From: an uncultured Tessaracoccus sp.
GTDB taxonomy: Bacteria; Actinomycetota; Actinomycetes; Propionibacteriales; Propionibacteriaceae
NCBI RefSeq assembly: GCF_947255005.1
Contig: NZ_CAMYFI010000013.1
Span: 1-56,448, forward strand
Direction: 5' to 3'
DNA: 56,448 bases
Shown here: piece after piece, positions 15,703-23,435 of the stretch
Position numbering within the stretch: position 1 is the stretch's first letter
Layout of the letters: the number at the start of each line of letters is the position of its first letter
Position numbers and translations under genes: made by a program
The notes under the pieces: model-generated
What the model saw: the letters and a program-made list of their open reading frames with translations, nothing else
Database searches by the model: none
What the model was told of the DNA's origin: nothing

Positions 15703-16818
15703 ATGAGGGGAACCAAAAAGCAGGTCGACTGGGCGTGGGACATCCGCGCGGGCCTCATTAGCAAGGCAAACGACTACATCAAGGCGGGCGACACCTCCGC
15801 GCCATGGGTTGACATCCGGCGTGCCATCAAAAAGTGCGACAGCGCCCGGGTATTTATCGACCGTCGCTACCTTCCGCTTGCGGAGTGGGCGCAGTTCACC
15901 ACGACGGCCAGCGACACCGTGCACCGTGTCCCCCTGAACGAGTACAAGGAAATGGGCACGGGGCCGTACGCCGGGTGTGAGCTGCAACTGGACGAGGCGC
16001 ATGTGGTGGAGCGTACGGACACCTACGTCGACTACCGAGGTGAGCGGCTGCAACTGCGTGAGCACAACCTCGACCCGTGGACATGGGTATCCACCGAGGA
16101 GGCTCTGCGCGACGAGCCCCGGCGACTGCTGCCGCCCCCGACACCCTCGGAGGACTGGGCAGTGTTTTACGTACCACGCGCGGAGGTGGAGGTGGGGGCA
16201 GGCCACAAAGCTGACCGCATCACCCTGACGAACTCCGAGAAGGGCGAGGGGCTGTGGTTCTATGTGAACGAAAAGCTCGTCACCCGTACCCGCATTCGAG
16301 GCATGTACCGGGTTGCCCTTTGCAGCTGGGAGTCGTACCGGTTGTATGGTGGCGCGACCCGCAAACTATGGTCTGGCCTCACCGTCTACAAAGACCGCAC
16401 CAACCGACTAGACGCGCCCGGGCCGTCGCAGGTGGTCACATGGCAGACGCTCACTGTGCACCAATCCCGGCAGGTCAAGCTACGCAATCGCCGGGCCATC
16501 ATTGTGGACATCCCCGAGAACCACCCGACGTATCCGGGGTGGGCGTTCTTCCACCCGACGAAGCTGTGCGACGGCCACAAGCTACGCACCCATGACCGGT
16601 GGGAGTGGCGACTGCTGCCCCCGCGTGACAGTGACGCCGAACCGGTCACCCTCAGCACCGAGGACATGCGCGAGCTGCTGGCGGACTGGGCACCCGAGGC
16701 CATTTCTACGACCACCACTACGGGCAATGTCCGCACCACCGAGCCTGTACACCTGCCCGAACTTCAGCGGGTGGAGGTGCTCGATGACCTCGCAGACGAC
16801 CTCACCATCGCCGCTTGA
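15703..16818 (+). CDS. Hypothetical protein of the IbrAB-helicase operon (371 aa)
   Basis: ATG 15703, four bases after the IbrB-like stop with GGAGGACTGAGCC upstream, so tightly coupled. It is rich in Trp, Tyr and Arg with alternating hydrophobics, suggesting a beta-rich soluble protein. Repeated short motifs of the type W-E-x-R or W-x-x-Y occur (LCSWESYRLYGG; HDRWEWRLLPPRD). No membrane segment or known catalytic motif. Its last 35 bases overlap the helicase start. Being sandwiched between IbrB and the helicase suggests a dedicated partner, perhaps for substrate recognition. I do not recognise the family. Confidence 0.6.
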   Translation: MRGTKKQVDWAWDIRAGLISKANDYIKAGDTSAPWVDIRRAIKKCDSARVFIDRRYLPLAEWAQFTTTASDTVHRVPLNEYKEMGTGPYAGCELQLDEAHVVERTDTYVDYRGERLQLREHNLDPWTWVSTEEALRDEPRRLLPPPTPSEDWAVFYVPRAEVEVGAGHKADRITLTNSEKGEGLWFYVNEKLVTRTRIRGMYRVALCSWESYRLYGGATRKLWSGLTVYKDRTNRLDAPGPSQVVTWQTLTVHQSRQVKLRNRRAIIVDIPENHPTYPGWAFFHPTKLCDGHKLRTHDRWEWRLLPPRDSDAEPVTLSTEDMRELLADWAPEAISTTTTTGNVRTTEPVHLPELQRVEVLDDLADDLTIAA

Positions 16819-18055
16819 GCTGACCGAAGTACAGGGGGCCGCGCTTACTCGGTTCGCCCGTATGAAAGTCGGGGCCGCGTTCATGGAGCAGGGCATGGGT
16901 AAATCCCGCGTCGCTGTGGAGTTGGCCAACCTCCGCCAGCACCGCATCGACGCCCTGCTCTGGGTCTGCCCGTTCTCGGTTAAGGGCACCATCGAGGCCG
17001 AGGCCAAACGCTGGGGGCTGAGGGTGCCGCTGCGTGTCGAGGGGTACGAGACCATCAGCCAATCAGACGGTACCTACCTTGAGCTGCTGGATTGGGTGCA
17101 GGCCCGCCGCGTCATGGTGGTGGCGGACGAATCTAGCTTCATCAAGAACTGGAACAGCAAACGCACCGAGCGCATGGGCAACATCCGCAAACACTGCCCG
17201 TACGCGCTCGCCCTCAACGGCACGCCCCTGAGCCGCGATTTGTGGGACATCAAAACGCAGATGGACTGGCTCGACCCGCGCATTATCGGCATGAACAGCC
17301 GCCAGTATCGGAGCCGGTATTTCGTGCGGCATGAGTCAGGCAGGCCCGGCACCGACACCTTCCGCGTCTGGTACGAGGACTACGACGACAACATCGGACA
17401 CTTGCGCTCCTTGATTGCCCCGTACGTGGTCGAGGGACGGCTCGGGTTCGACCTCGGCATCTCGGAGCTGCACTACGACCTGAGCATGGGCGATGAGGCA
17501 CACACAAGCTACACCGGCACACGGGACAAGTTTTTCGAGCAGCACTACGACCTCGAGCACGCCCCCGAACTGGACATCTACCGCCTGCTCGGGGATTTGG
17601 GCCGTGTTGTTGCCCTCGACCCCAAGCGACACCGACAGATTGCCTCGAACGTATCGGGGCGGTGTCTCGTGTTCTGTCAGTATTTGGCTGAGCTGGAGGG
17701 CATACGCGGCCACCTGTCCGGCGAGTGCTTGGTGATGACCGGAGATACACCCGAGGCCGACCGGGACGCCATACTCGAACGCTTCCGCACCAGCGACCTA
17801 CCGCTGCTCATGACCTATGGCGTTGGGTCGTTCGGCCTCAATCTTCAGGCAGCATGTGTGGCTCATCTGGCATCCGAGGGGTTCGATTACGGGCGCACTG
17901 AACAGGCCCGTTCGCGTATCCGACGGCTCGGGCAGACGCAGCCGATTACGTATGTGCACTACAGCAGCGGTACCGGCATCGAGGACTTGGTGAAGGCGAA
18001 CCTGAGCCGCAAGGACGCGCTGGCCGGGCTCGTACGTAAACATTTCACGCTCTGA
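16784..18055 (+). CDS. SNF2/DEAD-type helicase-like ATPase (423 aa)
   Basis: ATG 16784 (MTSQTTSPSPLELT) has GGAGGTG upstream; longer in-frame starts lie wholly inside the preceding gene. Superfamily 2 motifs are visible in order: a Walker A variant FMEQGMGKSR (about 29-38), the DExx box VVADESSF (about 112), motif III-like LNGTPLSRD (about 144), motif V YGVGSFGLNLQAA (about 346), and motif VI QARSRIRRLGQT (about 372-383). The layout matches the compact SNF2-like helicases of phages and mobile elements, which translocate on duplex DNA. It overlaps the 371-aa gene by 35 bases. It could act in element replication or in a defence or modification module with IbrA/IbrB. Confidence 0.8.
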   Translation: MTSQTTSPSPLELTEVQGAALTRFARMKVGAAFMEQGMGKSRVAVELANLRQHRIDALLWVCPFSVKGTIEAEAKRWGLRVPLRVEGYETISQSDGTYLELLDWVQARRVMVVADESSFIKNWNSKRTERMGNIRKHCPYALALNGTPLSRDLWDIKTQMDWLDPRIIGMNSRQYRSRYFVRHESGRPGTDTFRVWYEDYDDNIGHLRSLIAPYVVEGRLGFDLGISELHYDLSMGDEAHTSYTGTRDKFFEQHYDLEHAPELDIYRLLGDLGRVVALDPKRHRQIASNVSGRCLVFCQYLAELEGIRGHLSGECLVMTGDTPEADRDAILERFRTSDLPLLMTYGVGSFGLNLQAACVAHLASEGFDYGRTEQARSRIRRLGQTQPITYVHYSSGTGIEDLVKANLSRKDALAGLVRKHFTL

Positions 18056-18097
18056 CCTCGGACAGTTTGGGCCTCGTCCGACACCTCACGGGGCATG
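18056..18097 (+). promoter_or_regulatory. GGACA...GTCCGACACCTCA start motif, second copy
   Basis: Same block of about 40 bases as at 12131-12168, ending at ATG 18095 of the excisionase-like gene. This copy makes the xis-int pair a separately controlled unit rather than the tail of the helicase operon. Confidence 0.5.
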
Positions 18098-18301
18098 TTG
18101 GACATCTACACCCCCGAACGGCTCGCAGACCTGCTGGGCATCAGTACCAAAACTCTGGCGAACTGGCGAGCAAGCAATCGCGGCCCCCGATACTGCCGAC
18201 TAGGTGGGCGCGGCTCCGGCGTTGTCTACCGTGCACGCGAGGTGGACGAGTGGCTCGACGCACAGCTCGTGGACACTACGTACTGGGCAGACACTCGGTA
18301 G
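18095..18301 (+). CDS. xis: Excisionase-like HTH protein (68 aa)
   Basis: Short protein with a MerR/HTH_17-type DNA-binding motif (YTPERLADLLGISTKTLANWRASN, then GPRYCRLGG and a V-x-Y-R-x-R-E-V-D-E-W end). This is the standard architecture of actinobacterial Xis proteins encoded just before tyrosine integrases. The integrase begins nine bases after its stop. It would direct excision of the element and may repress integrase expression. Confidence 0.8.
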   Translation: MLDIYTPERLADLLGISTKTLANWRASNRGPRYCRLGGRGSGVVYRAREVDEWLDAQLVDTTYWADTR

Positions 18302-18310
18302 TCTGAGCAC

Positions 18311-19519
18311 ATGGCGAGGCAGCGGACAACCCCAACCAAGCATCGGGGTGTCCATAGTTACGCCAACGCTGACGGCAAGACGCGCTACCTTGTCCGGGCC
18401 AAAGACATCAATGGCCGCCCGGTGGATAGGGAAGGTTTCGAGCGATTGGCCGATGCTCTCGGGTATCAGGCTCAGGTACGCGAGGCCCGGGCAAGCGGTC
18501 GTGGCGTCATCACCCCAGCCAAGGCAAAGGCTACGCGGCTCGACCAGCTCTGGCCGCATTACTGGACACTGCGCCAGTCGACCGTACGCAAAGGCACCGC
18601 AACCCAGAACGAGAGACACTGGCGGCTATACATCGAGCCCAAGTTCGGACATCTGCCCCTGAGCCGCCTTACCCCGCGCACCATTCAGCAATGGGTAGCA
18701 GACCTGAGCGAGAAGGTCGGCCCGAAAATGGTAATCGCGGCAACCGGCACCCTCCGCGCCCTTCTTGACCTCGGCGTGCGCGACCAACTCATCCCGGCCA
18801 ACCCGTGCGTCTCGGTCAAGCTCCCCAAGGCCCCCAAACGCAAAGAAGCCCGGCGGTACCTGAGCATTGACGAGGTTGAGGCGGTGGCGCAGTATCTCGA
18901 TGGCCAGCAGCGGGCGGCGTTCTTGACGATGGTGTTTGTGGGTTTGCGTTGGGGAGAGATGGCGAGTCTGCGGGTACGCGACCTTGACCTTGACCGGGGA
19001 CGCCTACATGTCAACACATCCGTCTCGTATTTACCTAACGACGCGGGCGGCTGGGAATGGGAGGAGGGCGGCACCAAGACCGGGCAGACCAGAACCTCGG
19101 CGTTTCCTGCATCACTGGCACCACTGCTGCGCGAACAGGCGGAAGGCAAACGACCAGACGACCTGCTGTTTCCGAGTGAGAGCGGCGACCACTGGAGGCA
19201 ACCGGCCAAACGTTCAGGCAACCACCGCACGGCTTGGCTGGAGCGCGCCCTGACTGCTGCTGGGGTCGAGTACCTGAGCCCCAACGAACTGCGGCATACC
19301 TGCGCGTCCTTGCTCGTGCAGTCGGGGGCGAACGTCAAAGTTGCCGCCGCCCAGCTCGGACATTCCCCCACGATGCTGTTACAGGTGTACGCCGACCTAT
19401 ACGACTCCGACCTTGACGACATCGCCCGCAAAATGGACGCGGCCTTCCCCCACTTTTCCCCCACTTCAGGTGAGGAAACAGGGGGAATTGAGGGGAATAC
19501 AGGGGAACAGAACCCCTAG
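18311..19519 (+). CDS. int: Tyrosine-family integrase (402 aa)
   Basis: ATG 18311. It has an N-terminal arm-binding region, a SAM-like core-binding domain (about 78-160: LDQLWPHYWTLRQSTV...), and a catalytic domain from about 175. Catalytic residues are visible in GLRWGEMASL (Arg), ELRHTCASLL (Arg-His; the preceding position is Asn-Glu instead of His-Asp), AAQLGHS (His) and LQVYADLY (Tyr nucleophile). The tail is Gly/Glu-rich. The stop codon lies inside a CTAGTCAG repeat next to the presumed attR. It catalyses site-specific integration and excision of the element. Confidence 0.95.
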   Translation: MARQRTTPTKHRGVHSYANADGKTRYLVRAKDINGRPVDREGFERLADALGYQAQVREARASGRGVITPAKAKATRLDQLWPHYWTLRQSTVRKGTATQNERHWRLYIEPKFGHLPLSRLTPRTIQQWVADLSEKVGPKMVIAATGTLRALLDLGVRDQLIPANPCVSVKLPKAPKRKEARRYLSIDEVEAVAQYLDGQQRAAFLTMVFVGLRWGEMASLRVRDLDLDRGRLHVNTSVSYLPNDAGGWEWEEGGTKTGQTRTSAFPASLAPLLREQAEGKRPDDLLFPSESGDHWRQPAKRSGNHRTAWLERALTAAGVEYLSPNELRHTCASLLVQSGANVKVAAAQLGHSPTMLLQVYADLYDSDLDDIARKMDAAFPHFSPTSGEETGGIEGNTGEQNP

Positions 19520-19604
19520 TCAGGCCGCATTTGCCCTAGTCAGCGAGGGCGGATTAGAGCTTCAACTCCTCTCTCGCGCACGGAACTAAACCCCGTCTGA
19601 CTAG
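19516..19604. repeat. CTAGTCAG repeats beside attR
   Basis: CTAGTCAG occurs at 19516-19523 and 19536-19543 (20-base step), and its inverse CTGACTAG at 19597-19604. Two direct copies in the element flank and one inverted copy beyond the presumed core resemble arm-type or Xis-binding sites. Confidence 0.4.
19561..19581 (+). other. Probable attR: 3' end of a tRNA gene
   Basis: TTCAACTCCTCTCTCGCGCA begins like a tRNA T-loop (TTCAACT), continues with a T-stem strand (CCTCT), an acceptor strand (CTCGCGC) and a discriminator A. The upstream strand is not a full match (AGAGC rather than AGAGG), as expected if the element boundary lies here. A terminator-like hairpin follows. A tRNA beginning GCGCGAG, possibly tRNA-Leu, should sit intact at the other, unseen end. 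Confidence 0.5.
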
Positions 19605-19630
19605 GCAAGATGCCCAACCAGGCGGGGTTT
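19588..19630. terminator. Bidirectional terminator AAACCCCG...CGGGGTTT
   Basis: Twelve-base arms AAACCCCGTCTG (19588-19599) and CAGGCGGGGTTT (19619-19630) pair with one G-U. The right side runs into TTTCTTATT and the left side is A-rich, so it could stop transcripts in both directions. It may be the original terminator of the tRNA gene whose end forms attR. Confidence 0.65.
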
Positions 19631-19714
19631 CTTATTGCACTGGTCCCTCCGCTACGACAGCAAACGTCGCACTGGGGGCATCCGGCTGGGTGCTCTCAGC
19701 TCCCAGGCATAGCG

Positions 19715-19787
19715 CGACTGAGCGCACACCAGATGCTAAAAAACGGTCCTGGTAGCCCAAAAATCGCATCTGGAGTGCGCTCAGTCG
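19715..19787. repeat. Long intergenic hairpin, 22-base arms
   Basis: Arms 19715-19736 and 19766-19787 (beginning CGACTGAGCGCAC and ending GTGCGCTCAGTCG) pair at 21 of 22 positions around a 29-base A-rich spacer. It lies just past the stop of the deacetylase gene, between convergent genes. The architecture matches the hairpins at 31692 and 55061, although the stem sequence differs. Confidence 0.6.
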
Positions 19788-19794
19788 AGCAACG

Positions 19795-21408
19795 TCATCC
19801 GTCGCAGCCGAATCCTTGCTGTTCGATGCCCGTGCCGCGGCAGTACGCGTGCCCGGTGAAGAAACCGCCGGTGTTGAGCGTCAACTCACTCACGGTGACG
19901 AGCTGGACGCCGTCCTCGGTGAGCCGGTGAATGATCTCCTCGGCGGCGGCCACCGTCGAATCGTGAATGTCGTGCATCAAGACGATCGGCTCGGTGAAGG
20001 TCTTGCCATCCCTGACCGCGATACCAATCGTGCTCGCCGTGTCGCGGGTTTTCCAATCCTCTGTGTCAACGCTCCACTGCACGATCGCCATGCCATGCGA
20101 GGTGATGATTTCGTCGACCATTGTGTTGTGGCTGCCATACGGCGGGCGGAACAGCAGCGGCTCGAACCCGGTGGCCTTCTTCAGCAGCTCGGAGTTACCG
20201 GCGACCTCCTCTTCGACGCGTTCGCGCGACTTGGACGCCAGGTTCGGGTGGGTCACGCTGTGGCTGCCAATCTCATGGCCAGCCACAGCCACGTCGAGCG
20301 TTGTGCCCGGGTACTGCTCGATGCTGTTGCCCATCTGGAAGAACGTGGCAGCTGCCTTGGCGGCCTGGAACGCCGCCAGCAGCTCGGGGGTCTTGGGCCC
20401 GGGGCCGTCGTCGTAGGTCAACGCCACGCAGCGCTCGACGACGCCGTCGAACCCGATGGCCGTGGTGGGGCGCACCGCGCCGCCGGGTGTCGGGGTGGGG
20501 AGTGCCTCGCCGGGCTCTGATCCATCCGACGGGCGGTTGGGGGAGCTCGTCACGGCAGGGTGATTCTCCCCGGGCTTGAAGTGCGTGATGGAGATGGAGG
20601 CCTCGCCCGAGAATTCCGACGGGGTGAGGCTCGCCGAGCGGGCGATGCGCCCAAAGTCGGACAGCCACGCAGTGGCGTCCACGGTCACTTTCGCGACGGT
20701 GTCCGCCACCGCACCGGCGCGGAACGCAACCACCATCGCGCCATCGCCATTGAACGCCATCGCGGGCCCATTGCCGTACGGCGCTGATTTCTCGATGAGC
20801 GCGGCATCCGCCTTCGCCGCGTCGAGTCCGGCGGCGGCTGCCGCCTCGTGCACGGCCTTGGCAAACTCGCCCCATTTCGACGCCGAAATCAGCTCTGGCG
20901 AGGCGAACGACTGCTTCTTGCGGGCGTCGTACCAGATCATGCAGGGCGCGGCGCTCTGTTCGGAACCGAACGATGCCTGCAACACCATTCCGACGGCATC
21001 CCGCGATGCCGCGAGAAGTGCGCCTTTGATCTCCACCTTCTCCTGCGACTCCCACGACGCCTGGCGCAAAATACGGTTGCGCACCACCTCGACGGCCTGC
21101 GTCAGGTTGCGTGCCGACGGGAACCGCGGCGTCACCACGTCTTTGCCCTCCGCATCCTTACTCAGCGTCACCTCGACGATGCCCGGCAACAAGGCCGGCG
21201 GCACCGTCGTCCAGTCTGTGCTCGCAGCCGTTGGCGAAGGCGACGGGGAACCGCCGGCGGCAGTGGACCCGGGGCTGGGAGCCTTGCCGTCACCGCCCGC
21301 GTCTCCGGAACAGGCGGCGAAGCCCAGTACTGTCGCGGCGGACAAGCCTTGGAGTGCGCCGCGGCGGCTTACGGCGAAACGATGGGTGGACGGCAGATGG
21401 TTCCTCAC
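19795..21408 (-). CDS. Polysaccharide deacetylase lipoprotein, NodB domain (537 aa)
   Basis: The most upstream in-frame start is a TTG at 21444; GTG 21408 gives a compact N-terminus with a twin-arginine motif (SRRGALQ, about residues 14-20) and a lipobox (GFAAC). It is therefore probably Tat-exported and lipid-anchored. A Pro/Ser/Thr-rich linker and an unassigned middle domain (about 60-300, perhaps sensor-like) follow. The NodB domain occupies the last 210 residues, with TYDDGP, HSVTHP (zinc His pair), FRPPYG, a D-x-x-DW segment and LMHDIH. Likely substrate: cell-wall peptidoglycan or a surface glycan. The start codon is not firmly fixed. Confidence 0.85.
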   Translation of the reverse strand: MRNHLPSTHRFAVSRRGALQGLSAATVLGFAACSGDAGGDGKAPSPGSTAAGGSPSPSPTAASTDWTTVPPALLPGIVEVTLSKDAEGKDVVTPRFPSARNLTQAVEVVRNRILRQASWESQEKVEIKGALLAASRDAVGMVLQASFGSEQSAAPCMIWYDARKKQSFASPELISASKWGEFAKAVHEAAAAAGLDAAKADAALIEKSAPYGNGPAMAFNGDGAMVVAFRAGAVADTVAKVTVDATAWLSDFGRIARSASLTPSEFSGEASISITHFKPGENHPAVTSSPNRPSDGSEPGEALPTPTPGGAVRPTTAIGFDGVVERCVALTYDDGPGPKTPELLAAFQAAKAAATFFQMGNSIEQYPGTTLDVAVAGHEIGSHSVTHPNLASKSRERVEEEVAGNSELLKKATGFEPLLFRPPYGSHNTMVDEIITSHGMAIVQWSVDTEDWKTRDTASTIGIAVRDGKTFTEPIVLMHDIHDSTVAAAEEIIHRLTEDGVQLVTVSELTLNTGGFFTGHAYCRGTGIEQQGFGCDG

Positions 21409-21562
21409 GAGCTTGAACGTAACCTCACCTCGTGCCAATACCAAAATTCGGAGGCTTTTCTGAGAGAATTCTCACCCAAATTTTCGACTACGCTCAGCAT
21501 GGCGGGAAGGTGCGACGAGGTGGTGGCAGCCGCTAGTGACGATTTCGCGGCACAATGGCATC

Positions 21563-22168
21563 ATGACGGTTCCCTCTGGCATCATCACCTGTCTCCCCGA
21601 CGCCGACTTCGACGACGTGGCGAGCGTCGTCGAAGTGCTCATCCAGGAGCATCTGAACACTTTCGCCGTTCCCTTGAGGCGCCTGGGCGAGCTGCGCTCC
21701 ATCTTCGGTGCGCGGGCGAACTTCGGCGTGTGGGGCGTCGACGGGGTAGAGGCGCTCAACCAGGCCATCGAGGCCGGCGCACAGTACGTGTTCACCGATG
21801 GCGCCGACGAGGACATGGCCGCCGCTGCCCGCGAGCACGCCGTCACGTGGTTCGCCAGCGCACTGACCCCGCTCGAGGTGCACGCGGTGCTGGAACTCGG
21901 CGCCACCGGGGCGTTGCTGTGGCCGGCGGAGATCGTCGGGCATGCCATGGCGAAACACCTGGGGCGTTTGGGGCTCGTATCGCGGGTTATTCCGATGGGC
22001 GGAGTGGGCGCGTTTGCTGCGGGAGAGTGGCTGGTGCAGGGGGCGCCGGCGGCATGCGTCGACGAGATACTCCTGGGTGATTCCCTTGGTGATGGGGATC
22101 TCGGCTTGCTGCGTGACAGGTGCGAGTCGTTCCGGAAGGCCGCATTGCGTGGGGTGAGCGAAGGCTGA
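21563..22168 (+). CDS. KDPG-aldolase-like protein lacking catalytic residues (201 aa)
   Basis: Overall similar to 2-keto-3-deoxy-6-phosphogluconate aldolase (Eda): EAGAQYVFTDG matches the Eda EAGAQF..SPG segment and GALLWPAE matches EFKFFPAE. However, the Schiff-base lysine of Eda falls on Leu, and the catalytic Glu of EVTLRT falls on Ala (FAVPLRR). It is therefore unlikely to be an active aldolase. ATG 21563 lies seven bases after CACAAT, a possible -10, so the mRNA may be leaderless; a GTG at 21536 is the alternative start. It is divergent from the deacetylase gene and convergent with the next. Confidence 0.65.
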   Translation: MTVPSGIITCLPDADFDDVASVVEVLIQEHLNTFAVPLRRLGELRSIFGARANFGVWGVDGVEALNQAIEAGAQYVFTDGADEDMAAAAREHAVTWFASALTPLEVHAVLELGATGALLWPAEIVGHAMAKHLGRLGLVSRVIPMGGVGAFAAGEWLVQGAPAACVDEILLGDSLGDGDLGLLRDRCESFRKAALRGVSEG

Positions 22169-22179
22169 GGGTCGCCGCG

Positions 22180-23301
22180 TCAGGGCGCGGCGCGACGGGG
22201 TACCGCCGGTGCGGGCGGGTCTTCGTCGTCGGAGAGCAATCCGTCTTCGCTGAGCAGCGTTGACTCGGTGCGCGCAGTGTCAGCTGCGCGGTCGCGACGT
22301 ACGCGGGCAGCCACCACGGCAGCGACCACCGCGGTCACACCTCCGACGGCGATCAGTCCGCCTGCAAACCACGCCACCATGCGGCCCACGCCGCCGTCAT
22401 CGGCGACGGTCGATGGGTCTTCCGTGTTGTTGTTGTCGGGCGCGGCAGGTGTCGCGGATGCTGTGCTGTCGGGCGTCGGAGTTGTCGTTGGGGATGGTGT
22501 TTCGTCGGGCGACGGCGATGTCGTGGCGATCTCTTGGCGTTGCACCTTGAGCACGACCGGCGTTTCTGCGGCAGGCACTCCGCCCCCACCCTCGAATTTG
22601 AGCGTGAGCTGATGGTCGCCCTCGGCCTCCACCGGAACCTCGTAATGCGTAGTGAAGGTGCCGTTGGCTGCGGTGACGGCGTAGCCCTCCTCCACCTCAC
22701 CGGCGGGGGAGAACAGCAGGATGCCGGCATCGGCAACCGGGTCGCCCGACGGGCTCACGAGTTCGCCGTTGATCGTCACGAACGAACCGTTCGAGGGTTC
22801 AGGAAGGTCTACCTTCGCTATGAGCTGGGTGGTTGGGGGAGAGGAGGGAGCCGTCGACGGGGGTCCCTGCGCATCGCTATCGGCCGACGAAGCGGCGGGG
22901 GGCTGGCCGGTTTGCGCAGCGCTCGTGCCGGGTGAGGACAGCGAAAGCGTGGCGGACGCCGTCGCGGCAGGGTTGTTGCCGTGGCCCGAAAAACTCACGG
23001 CGATGGTTTGGTTGCCGCTCAGCCCGGGCGGGGCAGGGAACCTCAGATCGAAGATTCCCTGCGTGTTTGGGCGGGCCGTGCCCATGGTTTGGCCGCCCAG
23101 CGATACAGAGACCGAGCCTTTGTCGATGGCGTAGCCCTCGGCGTCGATGAGCGTGCCGTAGACGTGGATCGTCTGACCGTCGAAACGGACCCTGGAATCG
23201 ATCTTCGTCCCGGCTGCATGCGCGGGCGTGCTGAGCAGGCTCAGGCACGCCACGGCGAGCGCGACGAGCCAGGCGGCTGCACGGTTACGAGATCGAAGAA
23301 T
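22180..23301 (-). CDS. Secreted, C-terminally anchored surface protein, probable ATT start (373 aa)
   Basis: A GTG at 23253 gives a signal sequence without its basic n-region. Reading 16 codons further, to an in-frame stop, the only plausible start is ATT at 23301, nine bases after a GGAGA site. It gives ILRSRNRAAAWLVALAVACL and STPAHA, a complete signal peptide. The mature part has two beta-rich segments that resemble carboxypeptidase-regulatory or Ig-like folds (about 25-100 and 145-240). Ser/Pro/Thr-rich linkers separate them. A membrane segment follows (GGLIAVGGVTAVVAAVVAA), then a short charged tail. The function is probably structural or adhesive; no enzyme motif is seen. Confidence 0.7.
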   Translation of the reverse strand: MLRSRNRAAAWLVALAVACLSLLSTPAHAAGTKIDSRVRFDGQTIHVYGTLIDAEGYAIDKGSVSVSLGGQTMGTARPNTQGIFDLRFPAPPGLSGNQTIAVSFSGHGNNPAATASATLSLSSPGTSAAQTGQPPAASSADSDAQGPPSTAPSSPPTTQLIAKVDLPEPSNGSFVTINGELVSPSGDPVADAGILLFSPAGEVEEGYAVTAANGTFTTHYEVPVEAEGDHQLTLKFEGGGGVPAAETPVVLKVQRQEIATTSPSPDETPSPTTTPTPDSTASATPAAPDNNNTEDPSTVADDGGVGRMVAWFAGGLIAVGGVTAVVAAVVAARVRRDRAADTARTESTLLSEDGLLSDDEDPPAPAVPRRAAP

Positions 23302-23375
23302 CGGACCGTCTCCTCACGTGTGGATGGCCGTCGGCCAAGAGAGAACCTCACTAACGATAGCGGGGGCTGCCGTAG

Positions 23376-23404
23376 TTGCAATGCTTGAGATTATCCTGAA
23401 TAAT
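23376..23404 (+). promoter_or_regulatory. Promoter of the SH3-domain protein gene
   Basis: TTGCAA (23376-23381), a 17-base spacer and AATAAT (23399-23404) match the housekeeping sigma consensus well. Transcription would start about 25 bases before the gene. Confidence 0.5.
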
Positions 23405-23435
23405 AGCTGAGAGATTCTTAAGTTTAGGAGTGAGG

